Positions 1 to 20,997 are shown, numbered from the stretch's first letter. The stretch: 64,000 nt of DNA from Antedon mediterranea (GCF_964355755.1 NC_092676.1:18520288-18584287); one strand, 5' to 3'. A program made the numbers and translations. Notes: a model not told the origin generated them from the letters alone.

Positions 1-83
1 AATATGACATTATCATGTCCTTATTATGGGCACTTCATATGTCACATACAGTTTGATACTGTAGTGTAGTCAGAGTTTAAGAC
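1..83. mobile_element. MITE of the 'CTCTGTCTACA' family, left part cut off by the window edge
   Basis: The segment matches the right half of a non-autonomous element found about nine times in this window. It has a central block reading atgacattatcatgtcc, then a gggcac/cttcatatgtcaca stretch, and ends with a decayed terminal inverted repeat (tttgatactgtagtgtagtcagag). The best full-length relative is at 50959-51100. Confidence 0.6.
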
Positions 84-348
84 CCTCGCTAAAGAAAAGT
101 TGTTAATTTTTCATTACATTCTTGATATTATCTGAATTTTAAACATAGTATCTTTATATGATCTAATTATTCTATTTAAATAAAACTTGAGAAGAAGAAA
201 TATATTCCATAGTGTCTTCCTGTATGGCGGCACGACAGTGTCAGTTAGAATTTCGATCATGAGACGAACTATCAACTTTTTAACAGTATACATAATATAT
301 TTATTATCAGAGTGTATCAATTTTATATTTATTGCCATTGTGTGTCAT

Positions 349-706
349 CAATTTTATCTATTTTAATGTTTTATATTATTACAGACAGTATAATTTTACG
401 TATTTACTTTGTATATATTTCGTATACTTTAAACAAATTACGTGTACGTGAGTTACCATTCATTGTATGCACTCTGCCACGTAAATATTAGCCTACTTGC
501 TTGAGGATGTTGGATCGTTGAAAAAATTGCATTCAATTTTATCTATTTTAATGTTTTTATATATTACGGTATTATCTTTTTTTATTTTACGTATTTTCTT
601 TACGTATTATTGATCTATCATATATTTTAAACAAATTACGTGTAGGTGAGTTGCCATTCATTCTATCCACGTAAATGTTACTTGCTTGAGGATGTTGGAT
701 CGTTGG
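349..706. repeat. Imperfect tandem duplication, unit about 180 bp, two copies
   Basis: Copy 1 starts at 349 and copy 2 at 534. Both begin caattttatctattttaatg, share tttaaacaaattacgtgta in the middle, and end cttgcttgaggatgttggat. They differ by many substitutions and small indels, so the duplication is old. Confidence 0.75.
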
Positions 707-1332
707 AAAACTTGCAATCCAAGATGTGAAAAATTAGGGTTTGCTAAAATTACTAGTACTTCAATACGTCTCGCATAGAATATTTATGACATTTAAATTT
801 ATAAGAAATGTTTTAAAATAAAACAACTAACATTAGTTAGTATTTATTTGGTATTGCGTAAATTATTATTTTAGCATTAAAGCTTATCCAAGCAAATTGA
901 GTATTATTTGATTTTGCGTAATATATTATTATTATTCAGTGGTTTGAATACAGTAATGTAGTTGTTTTAGTAGTAGGTTATCCTTGTGCTAGTGATTTGC
1001 ATTTTCGTCGGCTTTTCAAGTCTTTTGCCCTAAGTACGGTAGTTTTTTTTTCTCTTTTGTGGCGTTAACCACTATTTATTCATTTCATCTTCAACAGATT
1101 AATACAATTATTTCTAATAATAATAATAACTATTTCATTGTTATTCTCACTTTTGTTTTGTGGTTTATATTTTACATTATGTGATTTAATCAATGTTACT
1201 GTTCTTAGAATCAGAACATTAATATTTCTTTTCTGTTATCCTCCTTTTTTCATAATTTTCTAATATTTTTTTTTGTTCTATAATTCTCAACATCTCAAAT
1301 TATAAACACCTAAGTACGGTAGTTTGGTCCTA

Positions 1333-1379
1333 TCAGGGAAGTGTGAAATTACACTACACTTAATTTCACTCTTCCCTGG
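1333..1379. repeat. Short palindrome with hairpin potential
   Basis: Two 19-bp arms (1333-1351 and 1361-1379) are reverse complements except for two positions, separated by a 9-base loop. The core is cagggaagtgtgaaatta against taatttcactcttccctg. It could be a minimal foldback element or a chance structure. Confidence 0.6.
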
Positions 1380-1569
1380 TGTTATTAATCCAGAACTGAT
1401 GTTTTTGCATTTGATCAAAATACGGCGAATCCAAATCTTTCGAAATTGTCTGTGTTCTCTGTTAATAATTTCGAATTTGTATTGACCTTAAATCGTGAAA
1501 TTATTAAATATTATAGTGTTTAAAATCATTCTACAATAAGGAAAACCAATCTGAAACAAATGTTGAACC

Positions 1570-2843
1570 AAGTGCTATGCAGCAACGGGAGTTTATCCTG
1601 AAGAACTAAATGAGGGCATATTAGTACCCTTACAGAAGCCCGGGAAAAAGCGCGGACCAGTTATCCTGCTAAATATGAAAAAAAAAATTTAAAAATTATT
1701 GCAATCTGTATGATTGGAAGAATGAATGAAAAGATTAACCGATGTATACCCCCAACCCAATGTGCATATAGAAAAGGCCGCAGCACCACAGAACTGGTAT
1801 TCAGTGTTAGGTTAGGCCCTACTAACAGAGCTGAGAAGGCGATAACTTCAGAAGACTATGAAACAATACTAATAGATATGAGCAAGGTTTTCCATTCGGT
1901 GAACAGGGGGAAACTATTAACAGATCTCAAGAAGGTCTTGAATGATGACGAACTACACATGGTCTCACTTATACTAAAAGACGTCAAACTGAGTGTACGA
2001 TGTGGTAGTACAGTGGGCGAATCTTTTACAACCAACATCAATGATGAAACCAACAACTACCACAATCATCATTATTCATAATGGATCAACAATATGCAGA
2101 CGACATCGGATGGGTGGCAAATTCAAAAAACGCAAGTCGAATAAGTTAAGAAGACCATGCATAAGAAACTAGAAAGCAGAAACCTAATCATAAACAACAC
2201 TAAAACAGAAAAATATATAATCAAACGAAAAGGAGATGAATCATGGAAAAAATGTAAATATCGCTAATTGACACAGATAACGATATGAAACGCCGAAAAC
2301 AACTCGCAATATCAGCCTTCAACAACTACAAAGAAATTCTAACAAGCAAAAACTTATCACTAGAAGTAAGAATGAGACTATTCAATGTATATGTCAGAAG
2401 CATATTTATGTACAACTCAGAATTATGGAAAATAACCAAAAAACAAGGGGACGAAATTGACTGTTTCCATAGGAAATTATTAAGAAAAATTATAAAAATT
2501 AAGTGGCCGGACACAATCAGAAATATAGAACTATATATGCAGAACGAAAGAACTAAAATGGTCAAACATAATAAGGAAAAGAAAATACAAATGGACCGGA
2601 CATATGCTAAGGCTTCCGATGGACACTCCAGCCAAATTAGAGTTGACAGAATCCATTCGAAAAGTTAAAAGACCAGTTGGCAGACCAAAAACTACCTGGA
2701 TAGGAAACATAAATAAAGAACTCAAAAAAGCAAATACATCGATCGCAAAATTAATGACAGACCACCATCAGACCACCGAAAGAGAGTCATGGAAACGATT
2801 AGCGTACGCACCAAAGACGAATAGCGTAACGGATGGATGATGA
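1570..2843 (+). pseudogene. Decayed non-LTR retrotransposon, reverse transcriptase to C-terminus
   Basis: Successive frames carry pieces of a LINE-type reverse transcriptase. Near 1600-1670 there is a GILVPLQKPGKKRGP-like start of the polymerase domain. From 1710 comes CAYRKGRSTTELVF, followed by the motif A region (IDMSKVFHSVNR). The catalytic YADD lies at 2093-2104 in another frame. From 2285 there is a finger/thumb and C-terminal section (FHRKLLRKIIKIKWPD), then VGRPKTTWI near 2670. Frame changes and stops, for example soon after YADD, show the copy is dead. Clade not assigned. Confidence 0.8.
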
Positions 2844-2952
2844 TGAAATTCACTTTATATTGCATATTACCTCCTTTTTTCATTAATTTTATTGTATTTT
2901 TTAATACTACACTTACAAAACAAGTTTAAAAAGCAAAACAAAAGAATTTGAG

Positions 2953-3260
2953 TGAGTGAGTGAGTGGCCGATTGGTTAAGAGAGTGGAACCGTAATTACC
3001 TAGCCATAACATCGGCAGGGGTTCGAGGCTCACTCACTCCATGGTTCTGGTGGTAGAACGAGTCTTCTCCTCGGATAAGGACTATAAACCGTAGGTCCAG
3101 TGTATACATCTAGCTCGTGTGCATTTTAAAGAACCTAGTACATCTTTCGAGACGAGTAGAGGTATTAGTACATCACAGCCACTGACCACCAACTGGGCCC
3201 TCTGGGAGACCAGTCATTGACTGAAGAGGTTACCCAGTATAAATATATATTTCAATCAAT
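2953..3260 (+). mobile_element. tRNA-derived SINE, copy 1
   Basis: The head has a tRNA-like box A (gagtggccgattggttaaga) and a box B (aggggttcgaggct) at normal spacing. The body that follows (ccatggttctggtggtagaa, then cattttaaagaacctagtac) recurs in a more decayed copy at 47405-47620, showing that this is a dispersed family and not a tRNA gene. Confidence 0.7.
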
Positions 3261-4030
3261 CAAGTTAACACAAAGACGATGAGCCTACTACATTGTTAGC
3301 CCTTTTGTTTTCCAAGCATCGTTATAACATACTGTATAATTTCCTTATAGTTATCATTAACATATATTTCGTTTTAAAATATTTTACACAGAAATAACAA
3401 TTTTCATTTTTTGAGTTTTCCATTTGTTTTCATTGCAGAATTCATATTTTATAATTTATATATGTACAAGATAAAACAAATAATCATATAATGAATTAAT
3501 CACAAAATATCCGTTTTGATGTTGAATCACTTGAATGTTTTTGTAATTATAATAATTTTACCATTTTTAAGTTGTTTTCAAATAAATTATGCAGGAGAAT
3601 TATTCTGATCGAATGTATACCTCATGGTATTAAATACAGTACAGGTTTGGTATCAAAAGCTGCTGGCGTTTTAAGTATGTTTGTAGACTTAATATATCGA
3701 AATGTTTGGCACAGTTTGCCGTGGAAAAGTTAGACGGTCATCAGATGGAGAACCGTGAGTTGATCCACGGTGGTCTAACTCACACATTCCTGAAAAAAAA
3801 ACCAACCTTCCTTTATCTGGAATCATTCCATTACACATACCATTTACTCAATTCATTAAATATATAGAATTATGAGTATATCAATATCGTCACACTTACA
3901 AAAAGAAATCTTCATTTTCTTCAATGTTGCATGCCTATTGGTATCATCATCTTTTAAAACACTAATCTCGTTAGGCATTGCGCGTCTCACTTGTGTATCA
4001 GTATGTTTTTGAGCAAGCATGTGTATAGGT
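3261..4030. other. AT-rich intergenic stretch, no gene seen
   Basis: No ORF of interest was found. A small inverted pair (gttagac near 3730, gtctaac near 3773) surrounds a partly self-complementary stretch and may be a remnant of a foldback repeat. Confidence 0.5.
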
Positions 4031-4307
4031 CCGCATGTGAAAAGTTCTGTTTCCTTTTTTATGTTTGCCATCCATGTTGTTTTTGGTCTTCCTTTTGGTC
4101 TTTCTCTGAGCCTCTCAGAGTGCGATCGATCTTAGCTGGTGTGTTTTCATTTAAACGGAGCAGGTGTCCGCCTTCTTTTCTTACTCCACTCAATTTCTCC
4201 TGTTCTTTTGTACAAATCTTAATTTTTTTTTCTTTCTCCGGCCACCTTATACATATTATTCTCCTTAGACATCGATTTCGCTCTTTAGTGATACTGCCAT
4301 TGTCCAC
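4031..4307 (-). pseudogene. Non-LTR retrotransposon C-terminal fragment
   Basis: The minus-strand translation reads RCLRRIICIRWPEKEKK, then GHLLRLNENTPAKI and a Lys/Gln-rich end. This is the same C-terminal region as the element at 1570-2843 (LLRKIIKIKWPD, then MDTPAKLELTESIRK). The order and spacing agree, but it has no polymerase domain, so this is a truncated relic just upstream of ACTL6A. Confidence 0.6.
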
Positions 4308-4309
4308 AA

Positions 4310-4517
4310 TTATTATTATTGGTATAGTATTATGCTTATTTGCTCTCCTACCATTGTTTTTGCCCTTTTGGCGTTCCTAATTCACCACAGAATGCATTCT
4401 CGGCGTTCCATACCGATAAGCGTGTGTATGGCCTTTGTTGTTGTTTTGTGTAAAATTCGACAACATTCTTCTGCTATTATTCTTCTATAGATAATTAACC
4501 TCATATTGTAAATCAAC
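4310..4517 (+). promoter_or_regulatory. Presumed promoter and 5' UTR of ACTL6A
   Basis: This is the gap between the retroelement relic and the start codon at 4518. No TATA box is obvious, as is usual for a housekeeping gene. The start site cannot be fixed from sequence alone, and a spliced non-coding exon cannot be excluded. Confidence 0.3.
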
Positions 4518-13350
<8,833 letters not shown>

Positions 13351-13990
13351 GGGGAAAAATAGAAAGGTTCCAAAAACAAAACACCTTATTTATAATGTTA
13401 TTTCTATCTATACCCAATGACTAAATGAATATCAACATTTGTCAGTAGGTTAGAAAACATTGGAAATGATATGAATGATATTTTTGTGAGACTTCCAAAC
13501 GATAGTATACTATAATATACTTTTGTAATATACTAATATTAAATGGGTACAACATACACCCATAAAATAATCTTTCAACCCCATGGGTTCCTTTAAGTTA
13601 AAAATGTTTTCCAACTTTAAAATACATTGTGAAAAAATGAACATGTGGCCCAGCTGAAAGGAGTTCTTGTAAAGGTAGTGTTCGCTGTAATCGTTACTGT
13701 AATTGTAAATTTGTATTTTTTTATGAAACGTAATCAATTTCTTATACCTAATTATTTTGAATTAAATGTAGTTGTTAATTGTGGTTATGGTGCCTCCCAA
13801 ACGATTTCACACTCCTTGGTTCAAATCATTTTACTGTCAAACAACTCCAATCTTCAGAGGTCTTCCCAAAACCTTTGTTTATGTAGTGTTAATGTAAACA
13901 ATTAGAAATGTTTAGTCTTTAGTAATCAACTATGTGTCACATAATCTATGTGATTGTAAATGACATTTAATAATAAAAACAATATTATTA
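13351..13990 (+). other. ACTL6A 3' UTR
   Basis: The stretch follows the TGA stop and runs to a canonical polyadenylation hexamer about 620 bases downstream. Short ORFs in it lack any recognisable homology. Confidence 0.6.
13972..13977 (+). terminator. AATAAA polyadenylation signal of ACTL6A
   Basis: A canonical hexamer sits in a taataataaaaacaatatt context, followed by a GT-rich stretch (cctgtagtgttttttat), as expected for a cleavage site near 13995-14005. Confidence 0.6.
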
Positions 13991-15040
13991 TCCTGTAGTG
14001 TTTTTTATATCTGATAACCAGTCTGTTAGTACCAATTTGTATTCCTGTGCATACAAGGTGGAATAGGCAGTTGAAATGATACTGTTTATACATTGAACCA
14101 AGTCTGTATTTTTATGTTGGTCCACTACGATTACATTTTTGTCTGGAAATGTGATCAATTATTATATGTATGAAACGCCATATGAATCAAATTGTTTATC
14201 TTTTTACTAATATTTATTCAAAAAACAATCTAGAACCTATGCAAATTAGTTGGTGCTATCATACCACCGCGAAGTAAGTGCTTTCCCAAATGATAGGCTA
14301 CCATTGTGATACGTTTTATTTTAATTCATTAAGCAACTAGTTACGGTATGTGAAACAACAGTACATATATTGATACAATCAGGTGCTGTAATGTAACTCA
14401 GAAATACAAATACAAATACTGTAGTGTAGATCCATAACAATAATCAATAAATTGTATGCTCGCGCGTACATCTATTTGGGTCACAAGAATAATCAGATGC
14501 ACTTCGTGTATGCCAACTAAGTTGACACCCTTTTCTAATATTCTCGATTCGCCCACAATATTCTCGATTCACCCTAATGGTTCTGAATTCTGGTATTATC
14601 TAGCTATAGGTCTATTAGATCTCTACAGGGCCTGCATGATTTGCGTTGAAAACGGTATTGCCATTTATGGTGCGTGACTATGCATTTACATGTCTCAATT
14701 AAATTGCTTTCACTTGATATTCGTTTCGTAGTATAATTTAAATTCATTACTATGCAGGCTAGCTTGTTTGTTTAATGCTTGCTTAATTTAATCTATGTTT
14801 AATGTCGATTATATTATAAACATTCGATCGATATTGTCTCGGCGAAATCAATTAGTGAAGAAGAGGAGGCCTACTATGATTCTACTGTACTAATTATGTG
14901 GACTAATAATTTAAAAAGCTGAGCTTTAGAAAGCTCGTGTCTTTGGCTTCGATTCTGTTTTTAAAAAGATATCCGAATTCCATTCCTATATTCATAACTT
15001 TAATCTGAGCTACGGTACCTTTCGCCGCCGCTATATTCTT
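13991..15040. other. Intergenic stretch between ACTL6A and the MITE at 15041
   Basis: No coding sequence is recognised. Short ORFs lack splice or homology support. Confidence 0.5.
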
Positions 15041-15304
15041 AAGCGTGGTTCCCACTAGCGACGCAACGCAAGGACGTAACGCAACGCAAGTGAATTGACC
15101 AATCACAAGCGATGGCTTATTCGCTTTTGATTGCTAACTGTCTATAACTTCGCTTGTCATTGGTTAAAACGCTTGCGATGCGTTTACGTCCTTGCGTTAC
15201 GTTCTAGTGGGAACCAAGCTTCTGTCTATAACTTCGCTTGTCATTGGTTAAAACGCTTGCGTTGCGTTTACGTCCTTGCGTTACGTTCTAGTGGGAACCA
15301 AGCT
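15041..15304. mobile_element. 'GGTTCCCACTAG' MITE with a duplicated right end
   Basis: The left end aagcgtggttcccactagcg pairs with a right end ctagtgggaaccaagctt at 15198-15216. The subterminal parts contain tandem aacgcaagg/cgcaacgcaag phrases in inverted orientation. The last 80 bp or so (ctgtctataacttcgcttgt to gggaaccaagctt) are repeated once more at 15223-15304. A second copy of the family is at 44352-44592. Confidence 0.8.
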
Positions 15305-15439
15305 TTACAACCTAATACTTACAGGTACTTACAATTATTTTATGTGTACTAATTCCTTCATGGTCTTCCTCATGAAGCAAAGGGAATTTCCCGTTATCCT
15401 TATTACGTCACCATGTGGGTTGACATAATGGGATCAGGC

Positions 15440-15447
15440 TATAAAAA
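15440..15447 (+). promoter_or_regulatory. Candidate TATA box, copy A
   Basis: TATAAAAA lies about 450 bases before the copy A start codon, in a caccatgtgggttga...ggctata context. That context is conserved upstream of copies B (18543) and C (21837). Conservation may reflect recent duplication, so this is weak evidence for function. Confidence 0.35.
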
Positions 15448-15889
15448 TACTTTATACTAACACAATTAAATTTTAGTATTAAAAAGAAGATAGAGAAAAG
15501 ACTAACTACAGACCTAGGCACAATATTCTACAAACCATTTATATTTACAATTTTATATTATTACTGAACACAAAATATGGCATAAAACAAACCTTTTAAA
15601 TATGTCAATATTATCTTTTGGTAAAGATCATAAAAAATATATTTATAAATAAAAGGGCGGTAAAGGACTTTATCTCGAAAGAAAGTCGAGAAAAAGCTAA
15701 GAAAAGGGAGGGAGAGCGGACATGCGCAGTATACGTAAGTACGCATCATCGCGTTGCCATGCCAATTATTGTGCGCATCAACATTCCTACGATACAACTT
15801 GCTTCTAATTCAGAAACTTATCGGAAATCTTTTACTTAGTTATTTTTATAAATATATCTATCTATTGTATTAATTCGTTTACTATTATA

Positions 15890-17694
15890 ATGGGTAATAA
15901 TTGCAGCGTACTTTGTGGAAATGATACTGTTGAATCCACCGTGGTGGACAATCGCGAGAAATTAGAGGAAGAGGAAGGAACTGATGTTGATAATCCTATG
16001 CAATCGGTGCCAACCGAAATCGCTGAAGCTGAAGACGACACCAACAATGCCAATGGTTCCTCGGCAACTGCGTTGACAGACGTCCCACCAGTAGCTGATC
16101 TGTCAGATAGCCACGATACGGATAGCAAAGAAAAGAAAAAGAAGACTTCAATCTTCACAAGAGTCCGTCGGTCAATCAAGTCAAAGAGAAGAACCATGGC
16201 TGATGTTAGAGATGTATATAGAGTGAAAGACTGCAATGATAGTGTAGAGACACCTGCCGTTAAACAAGACGTGGACATACCACTACCTGTTGAAACCAAA
16301 GAAGATTCAAATGAAAGGTTATTATTATATAGTTTAGTGTATAGATGGCTGGCATTACAACAAGTTTTAGTTTTATTTATTAATAATCTGTGGAGACTGA
16401 CGATACCATTACATACAGGGCCGGGAAGGGCGAACAAAATGTATGGTACCACGGATAACACTCTTAAATCTCCGAGAAGAAGAATTATAACCTATTTTAT
16501 ATTAATCACGATATTTACGCTCTAAGTACTATCATTAACTGGTTGAGACTTCGGCTTCAACTGATTGATTTCATTTGTCGCTAAATATTATTATTGGTAC
16601 TAAATTATTCTTTATCTCTTAATTATTCTCTAAATTTAGTGTAAAAGAGGATAAATCAGAATTGGTTAAAGAAGAGGACATGAAATACGAGGATCTGGAA
16701 GAGCAAAATGTTCTGTAAGGATAACTATAATTTTCAATTTTTAAAAACAAATTTTATTTGAACCTATAAATTACAGTATGTCTAATTTTTTTAGATGAAA
16801 AGACGTGTAGAAATTACAATCATCCGCGAAGAAAATTATTATTATATGAATGGTTTTGTGTTTTTTTATTTAGTAAGCAGCTTATGCCTGAAGCCCTAGA
16901 TGATGCACTGAATATGGTAGAAGACTCATTGTCGGTGGAGGAGGAAGAAAAACATAGTTTGTGTTCGGATGCAGACGTTGAACAATACAAATATTTGGTT
17001 CAAGAAGACAATAGAAAATTGGGTACAGTTTATAGACAACATTTCCTTGTATTTAAACTGTTTGTGTTTATTAAATGCATTGATTATAAAATATTGTTTT
17101 TCTCGTTTACAGATGAACTTTCTGACCGTTATATTTTACCGAGTGACGTTCCTACTCGTGTGATCAGAAGGTATTGTATAATCAATGTCTTTAATAAATC
17201 ATCATTTATTATCAACTATCATCATTGATAATAATTATATTGTTTATAATTTTATTCAGCAATGTCCAAGATTTGACTGTGGACAGCAAACTTACACGTC
17301 GTCCCCGACCGCCATCGCGGTGCGGTATCAAAGCTGAGCTGATTTTATCCTACCGAGACGTGAACAGGGAGATACCATCTGCGTTTTCTACAATGGCACA
17401 GGCAGATAATGACAGTGAACTGATGGAAGACATTGGAATGCTCAATCGGTACCGCCAAGTAAGTAACTAACAAAAAATAAAGTAAAACAGACAAATACCT
17501 CATTTTCATAAATTTATTAAATGTATAATGTTTCTTTATAGCTAAAGCAGAAGCACAATTTGAACGAGATGGCAAAAAGACGAGAACGTAACAGAAGATT
17601 AAAAATAACAATGAAGCAACAACACAACCAAACATTAATGGAACCACAGGGTGTGTTGGAAGATGTCTTAGAGGCGGTGGACGAGGAGGAGTAG
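15890..17694 (+). CDS. Uncharacterised myristoylation-motif protein, tandem copy A, six exons, 353 aa
   Basis: Exons: 15890-16317, 16640-16714, 16874-17022, 17113-17170, 17260-17458, 17542-17694, all GT-AG with matching phases. The protein starts MGNNCSVLCG: Gly2 plus Ser6 fits N-myristoylation, and Cys5/Cys9 could be palmitoylated. Residues 15-80 are acidic and Asn/Thr-rich, probably disordered. Residues 80-102 are strongly basic with Ser, Thr and Phe (KKKKTSIFTRVRRSIKSKRR), like the MARCKS effector segment in composition. Residues 143-215 are again acidic. The C-terminus (289-332) is a probable basic helix containing MAKRRERNRRLK, followed by an acidic tail. I recognise no family. The intron/exon structure and intact frame in three copies show it is a real gene. 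The membrane role is inference. Confidence 0.88.
17023..17112 (+). other. 90-bp stop-free intron 3 of copy A, possible retained intron
   Basis: The intron has a weak donor (G|gtacag) and a strong acceptor (ctcgtttacag). It is 90 bp long and has no stop in the reading frame, as is also true in copies B and C. Retention would insert about 30 mostly hydrophobic residues including LVFKLFVFIKC. Confidence 0.4.
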
Positions 17695-18254
17695 TGGGAG
17701 GTGGTCCGGTAGAGGAGGGGTGGAGGCGGAGTTTTGACAGAGACAGACCAGATGGAACTAACAGCAAGGATAGGCGACCAGGACGCTGAGCATAGATTGG
17801 GATACTGGGACAGTCACATAAACCAGTGAAGAAAGTCTAATAGACGACACGAGTATTATTCGCCAGATTTTAGTTAGCGGCTTCTACTTTAGGTAAATGC
17901 TCACGTTAGTCAGGCCAGTGTAGCCGACCTATAGTTATACCATATATAATTATATATATATGTCTATATATAGGCATATCGTTCTGAATACTAAACGGAT
18001 TGCTTTTTTTTTTACATTTTTAGGTTTTTGTTTGTTGTGATGAATAATGAATGGAGGATATAAAATTGATGATTATAATACCGCATAGTCCATGTCGATA
18101 CATAACAAACCTAACTTCTACAATATTAGACTGCACGATACGAAACAGAAGTATGACACATTGTCTATTGGTCTTTGTATTCATGAGATGATTATCAGAT
18201 ACGGATTTCATTGAGAAGACTGAGAATATACAAATAATATATAAATATGATGAA

Positions 18255-18260
18255 AATAAA
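18255..18260 (+). terminator. Candidate polyadenylation signal, copy A
   Basis: AATAAA in tgaaaataaaatgagcag, about 560 bases after the stop codon. The same hexamer and surroundings occur downstream of copies B and C. Confidence 0.4.
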
Positions 18261-18542
18261 ATGAGCAGTTTAAAAAAAATGGTGTAGTCTGTCGCGCATT
18301 TCAAATGTCTCTGGTTGTTAATTATGCCATAGGCCTACTTTCTCAATACCAACTTCAATCTAAAAGACAAAATCGAAATCCGTTTTCTATAAAGGGAAAC
18401 ACTACTTCTATAAAATTAAAAAGTATCCTAATAAACTTAAGGGAAATTCTTAAAGATTTATTGTAGTGAAATACCTACTTTTTTAGGGGAATTAATAAGA
18501 TTGATTAAATTCACCATGTGGGTTGATATAAAGAGGTTAGGC

Positions 18543-18550
18543 TATAAATA
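18543..18550 (+). promoter_or_regulatory. Candidate TATA box, copy B
   Basis: TATAAATA in ggctataaataccctcg, about 680 bases before the copy B start codon. The extra distance compared with copy A is partly the inserted repeat at 18894-18978. Confidence 0.35.
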
Positions 18551-18893
18551 CCCTCGAACACAAGACAACAAATGATGAAAAGTAAACCCCAGTCTTACTA
18601 AAAAAAAGAATATAATTATATAATTGTTTTCAATTTTGTAGAACACCGTAATAATATCCAAATTTCAGCATCATAAATTCAATATCTTATCTTATCCTAT
18701 ATATTTTAAAAGACCTTAAGAGACCTAGGCATAATATTCTACAAACTATTTTTACTCCAATATAATAATAGATACAAGTGATGGATTATGAAGTCAACAC
18801 AGTGTATTTACAATGTTATCCTTTATTACTAAACACAAAATATGGAAAAAACTAAAACTATTAAATATATTATCGTTTGGCAAAGATCATAAA

Positions 18894-18978
18894 CAAGGCC
18901 ATATACATGGCTGCAATCGCGTGAGCAAATTTCAGTTAGTGTTTACCGACCGACCAACCAACCGACCGACATAGTGAG
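18894..18978 (+). mobile_element. Dispersed repeat containing (CCGA)n, inserted upstream of copy B
   Basis: The block running from ccatatacatggctgc through gtttaccgaccgacc to acatagtgag is present upstream of copies B and C and at 38029-38145, but absent upstream of copy A. It therefore arrived before B and C separated. Confidence 0.65.
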
Positions 18979-19223
18979 GTTAGAGAAAAATGATATATTT
19001 ATAGAGGGCAATAAAGCATTTTATCTCAAGAAGGAAGGAAGTTTAGAGAAAGAAAAAGAGGAAGGAGAGTGGTACTGCGCAGTATACATAAGTACGCATA
19101 ATCGCGTTGCCATGCCAATTACTGTGCGCGCATCAACATTCCTACGATACAACTTGCTTATCTAATTCAGAAACTTATCGGAAATATTTTAGGCTATATT
19201 GTATTAATTCGTTTACTATTATA

Positions 19224-20997
19224 ATGGGTAATAATTGCAGCGTACTTTGTGGAAGTGATACTGTTGAATCCACCGTGGTGGACAATCGAGAGAAATTAGA
19301 AGAAGATGAAGGAACTGATGTTGATAATCCTATGCAATCGGTGCCAACCGAAAGCCCTGAAGCTGAAGACGACACCAACAATGCCAATGGTTCCTCAGCA
19401 ACTGCGTTGACAAACGTCCCACCAGTAGCTGATCTGTCAGATAGCCACGATACGGATAGCAAAGAAAAGAGAAAGAAGACTTCAATTTTCACAAGAGTTC
19501 GTCGGTCAATCAGGTCACGGAGAAGAACCGTGGCTGATGTTAGAGATGTATATAAAGTGAAAGACTGCAATGATAGTGTAGAGACACCTGCTGTCAAACA
19601 AGACGTGGACATACCACTACCAGTTGAAACCAAAGAAGATTCGAATGAAAGGTGATTATATTGTTTAATGTATATATGGCTGTGATTAAATAGCGTGATT
19701 ACAAAATTTATTTATTAACAATCTGTGAAGACTGACGATACCATTACATACATGAAGGGCAAACAAAATGTATGGTACCACGGATAACACTCTAATAATC
19801 TCCGAAAAGAAAAATTATAACATATTTTTTATTAATCACGATATTTACGCTCTACTATCGGCTTCAACTGATTGATTTCATTTGTCGCTAAATATTATTA
19901 TTGGTACTAAATTATTCTTTATTTCTTAATTATTCTCTAAATTTAGTGTAAAAGAGGATAAATCAGAATTGGTTAAGGAAGAGGACATGAAATGCGAGGA
20001 TCTGGAAGAGCAAAATGTTCTGTAAGGATAACTATAATTTTCAATTTTTAAAAACAAATTTTATTTGAACCTATATAAATTACAGTATGTCTAATTTTTT
20101 TAGATGAAAAGACGTGTAGAAATTACAATCATCCGCGAGGAAAATTATATGAATGGATTTTGTGTTTTTTTATTTAGTGAGCAGCTTATGCCTGAAGCCA
20201 TAGATGATGCACTGAATATGGTAGAAGACTCATTGTCGGTGGAGGAGGAAAAACATAGTTTGTGTTCGGATGCAGACGTTGAACAATACAAATATTTGGT
20301 TCAAGAAGACGATAGGAAATTGGGTACAGTTTATAGAGAACATTTCCTTGTATTTAAACTGTTTGTGTTTATGAAATGCAATGATTATAAAATATTGTTT
20401 TTCTCGTTTACAGATGAGCTTTCTGACCGTTATATTCTACCAAGCGATGTTCCTACTCGTGTGATCAGAAGGTATTGTATAATCAACGTCTTTATTAAAT
20501 CATCATTTGTTATCAACCATAATCATTGATAATAATTATATTGTTTATGATTTTATTCAGCAATGTCCAAGATTTGTCTGTGGACAGCAGACTTACTACA
20601 CGTCGTCGCCGACCGACATCGCGGTGTGGTATCAAGGCTGAGCTTATTTTATCCTACAGAGACGTGAACAGGGAGATGCCATCTGCGTTTTCTACAATGG
20701 CACAGGCAGATAATGACAGTGAACTGATGGAAGACATTGGAATGCTCAATAGGTACCGCCAAGTAAGTAACTAAATAAAAATAAAGTAAAACACAGACAA
20801 ATACTTCATTTTCATAAATTTAAATGTATAATGTTTCTTTATAGCTAAAGCAGAAGCACAATTTGAACGAGATGGCAAAAAGACGAGAACGTAACAGAAG
20901 ATTAAAAATAACAATGAAGCAACAACACAACCAAACATTAATGGAACCACAGGGTGTGTTGGAAGATGTCTTAGAGGCGGTGGACGAGGAGGAGTAG
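19224..20997 (+). CDS. Uncharacterised myristoylation-motif protein, tandem copy B, six exons, 353 aa
   Basis: Exons: 19224-19651, 19947-20021, 20178-20323, 20414-20471, 20561-20762, 20845-20997. The structure is identical to copy A. Exon 3 is one codon shorter (VEEEKHS) and exon 5 one codon longer (an extra Thr/Arg in SRLTTRRRRPTSR), so the total is again 353 residues. The N-terminal MGNNCS motif, basic segment (RKKTSIFTRVRRSIRSRRRT) and C-terminal MAKRRERNRRLK are all kept. Lys-to-Arg exchanges in the basic segment keep its charge, which suggests the charge matters. The frame is intact and all splice sites are normal. Function unknown; tandem paralogue of A and C. Confidence 0.88.

Larger units (their letters stand above)
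84..1569. other. AT-rich intergenic stretch without a recognisable gene
   Basis: All reading frames are short and none resembles a known protein. The stretch contains a local duplication (349-706) and a short palindrome (1333-1379), listed separately. The phrase cctaagtacggtagttt occurs twice, near 1029 and 1309. Confidence 0.6.

Noticed and set aside
15862-16461. 199-residue antisense ORF over exon 1 of copy A, also open in B and C
   Set aside because: It shadows the spliced sense gene. Its persistence in B and C follows from near identity of the copies, and its ends do not match any splice or start context.
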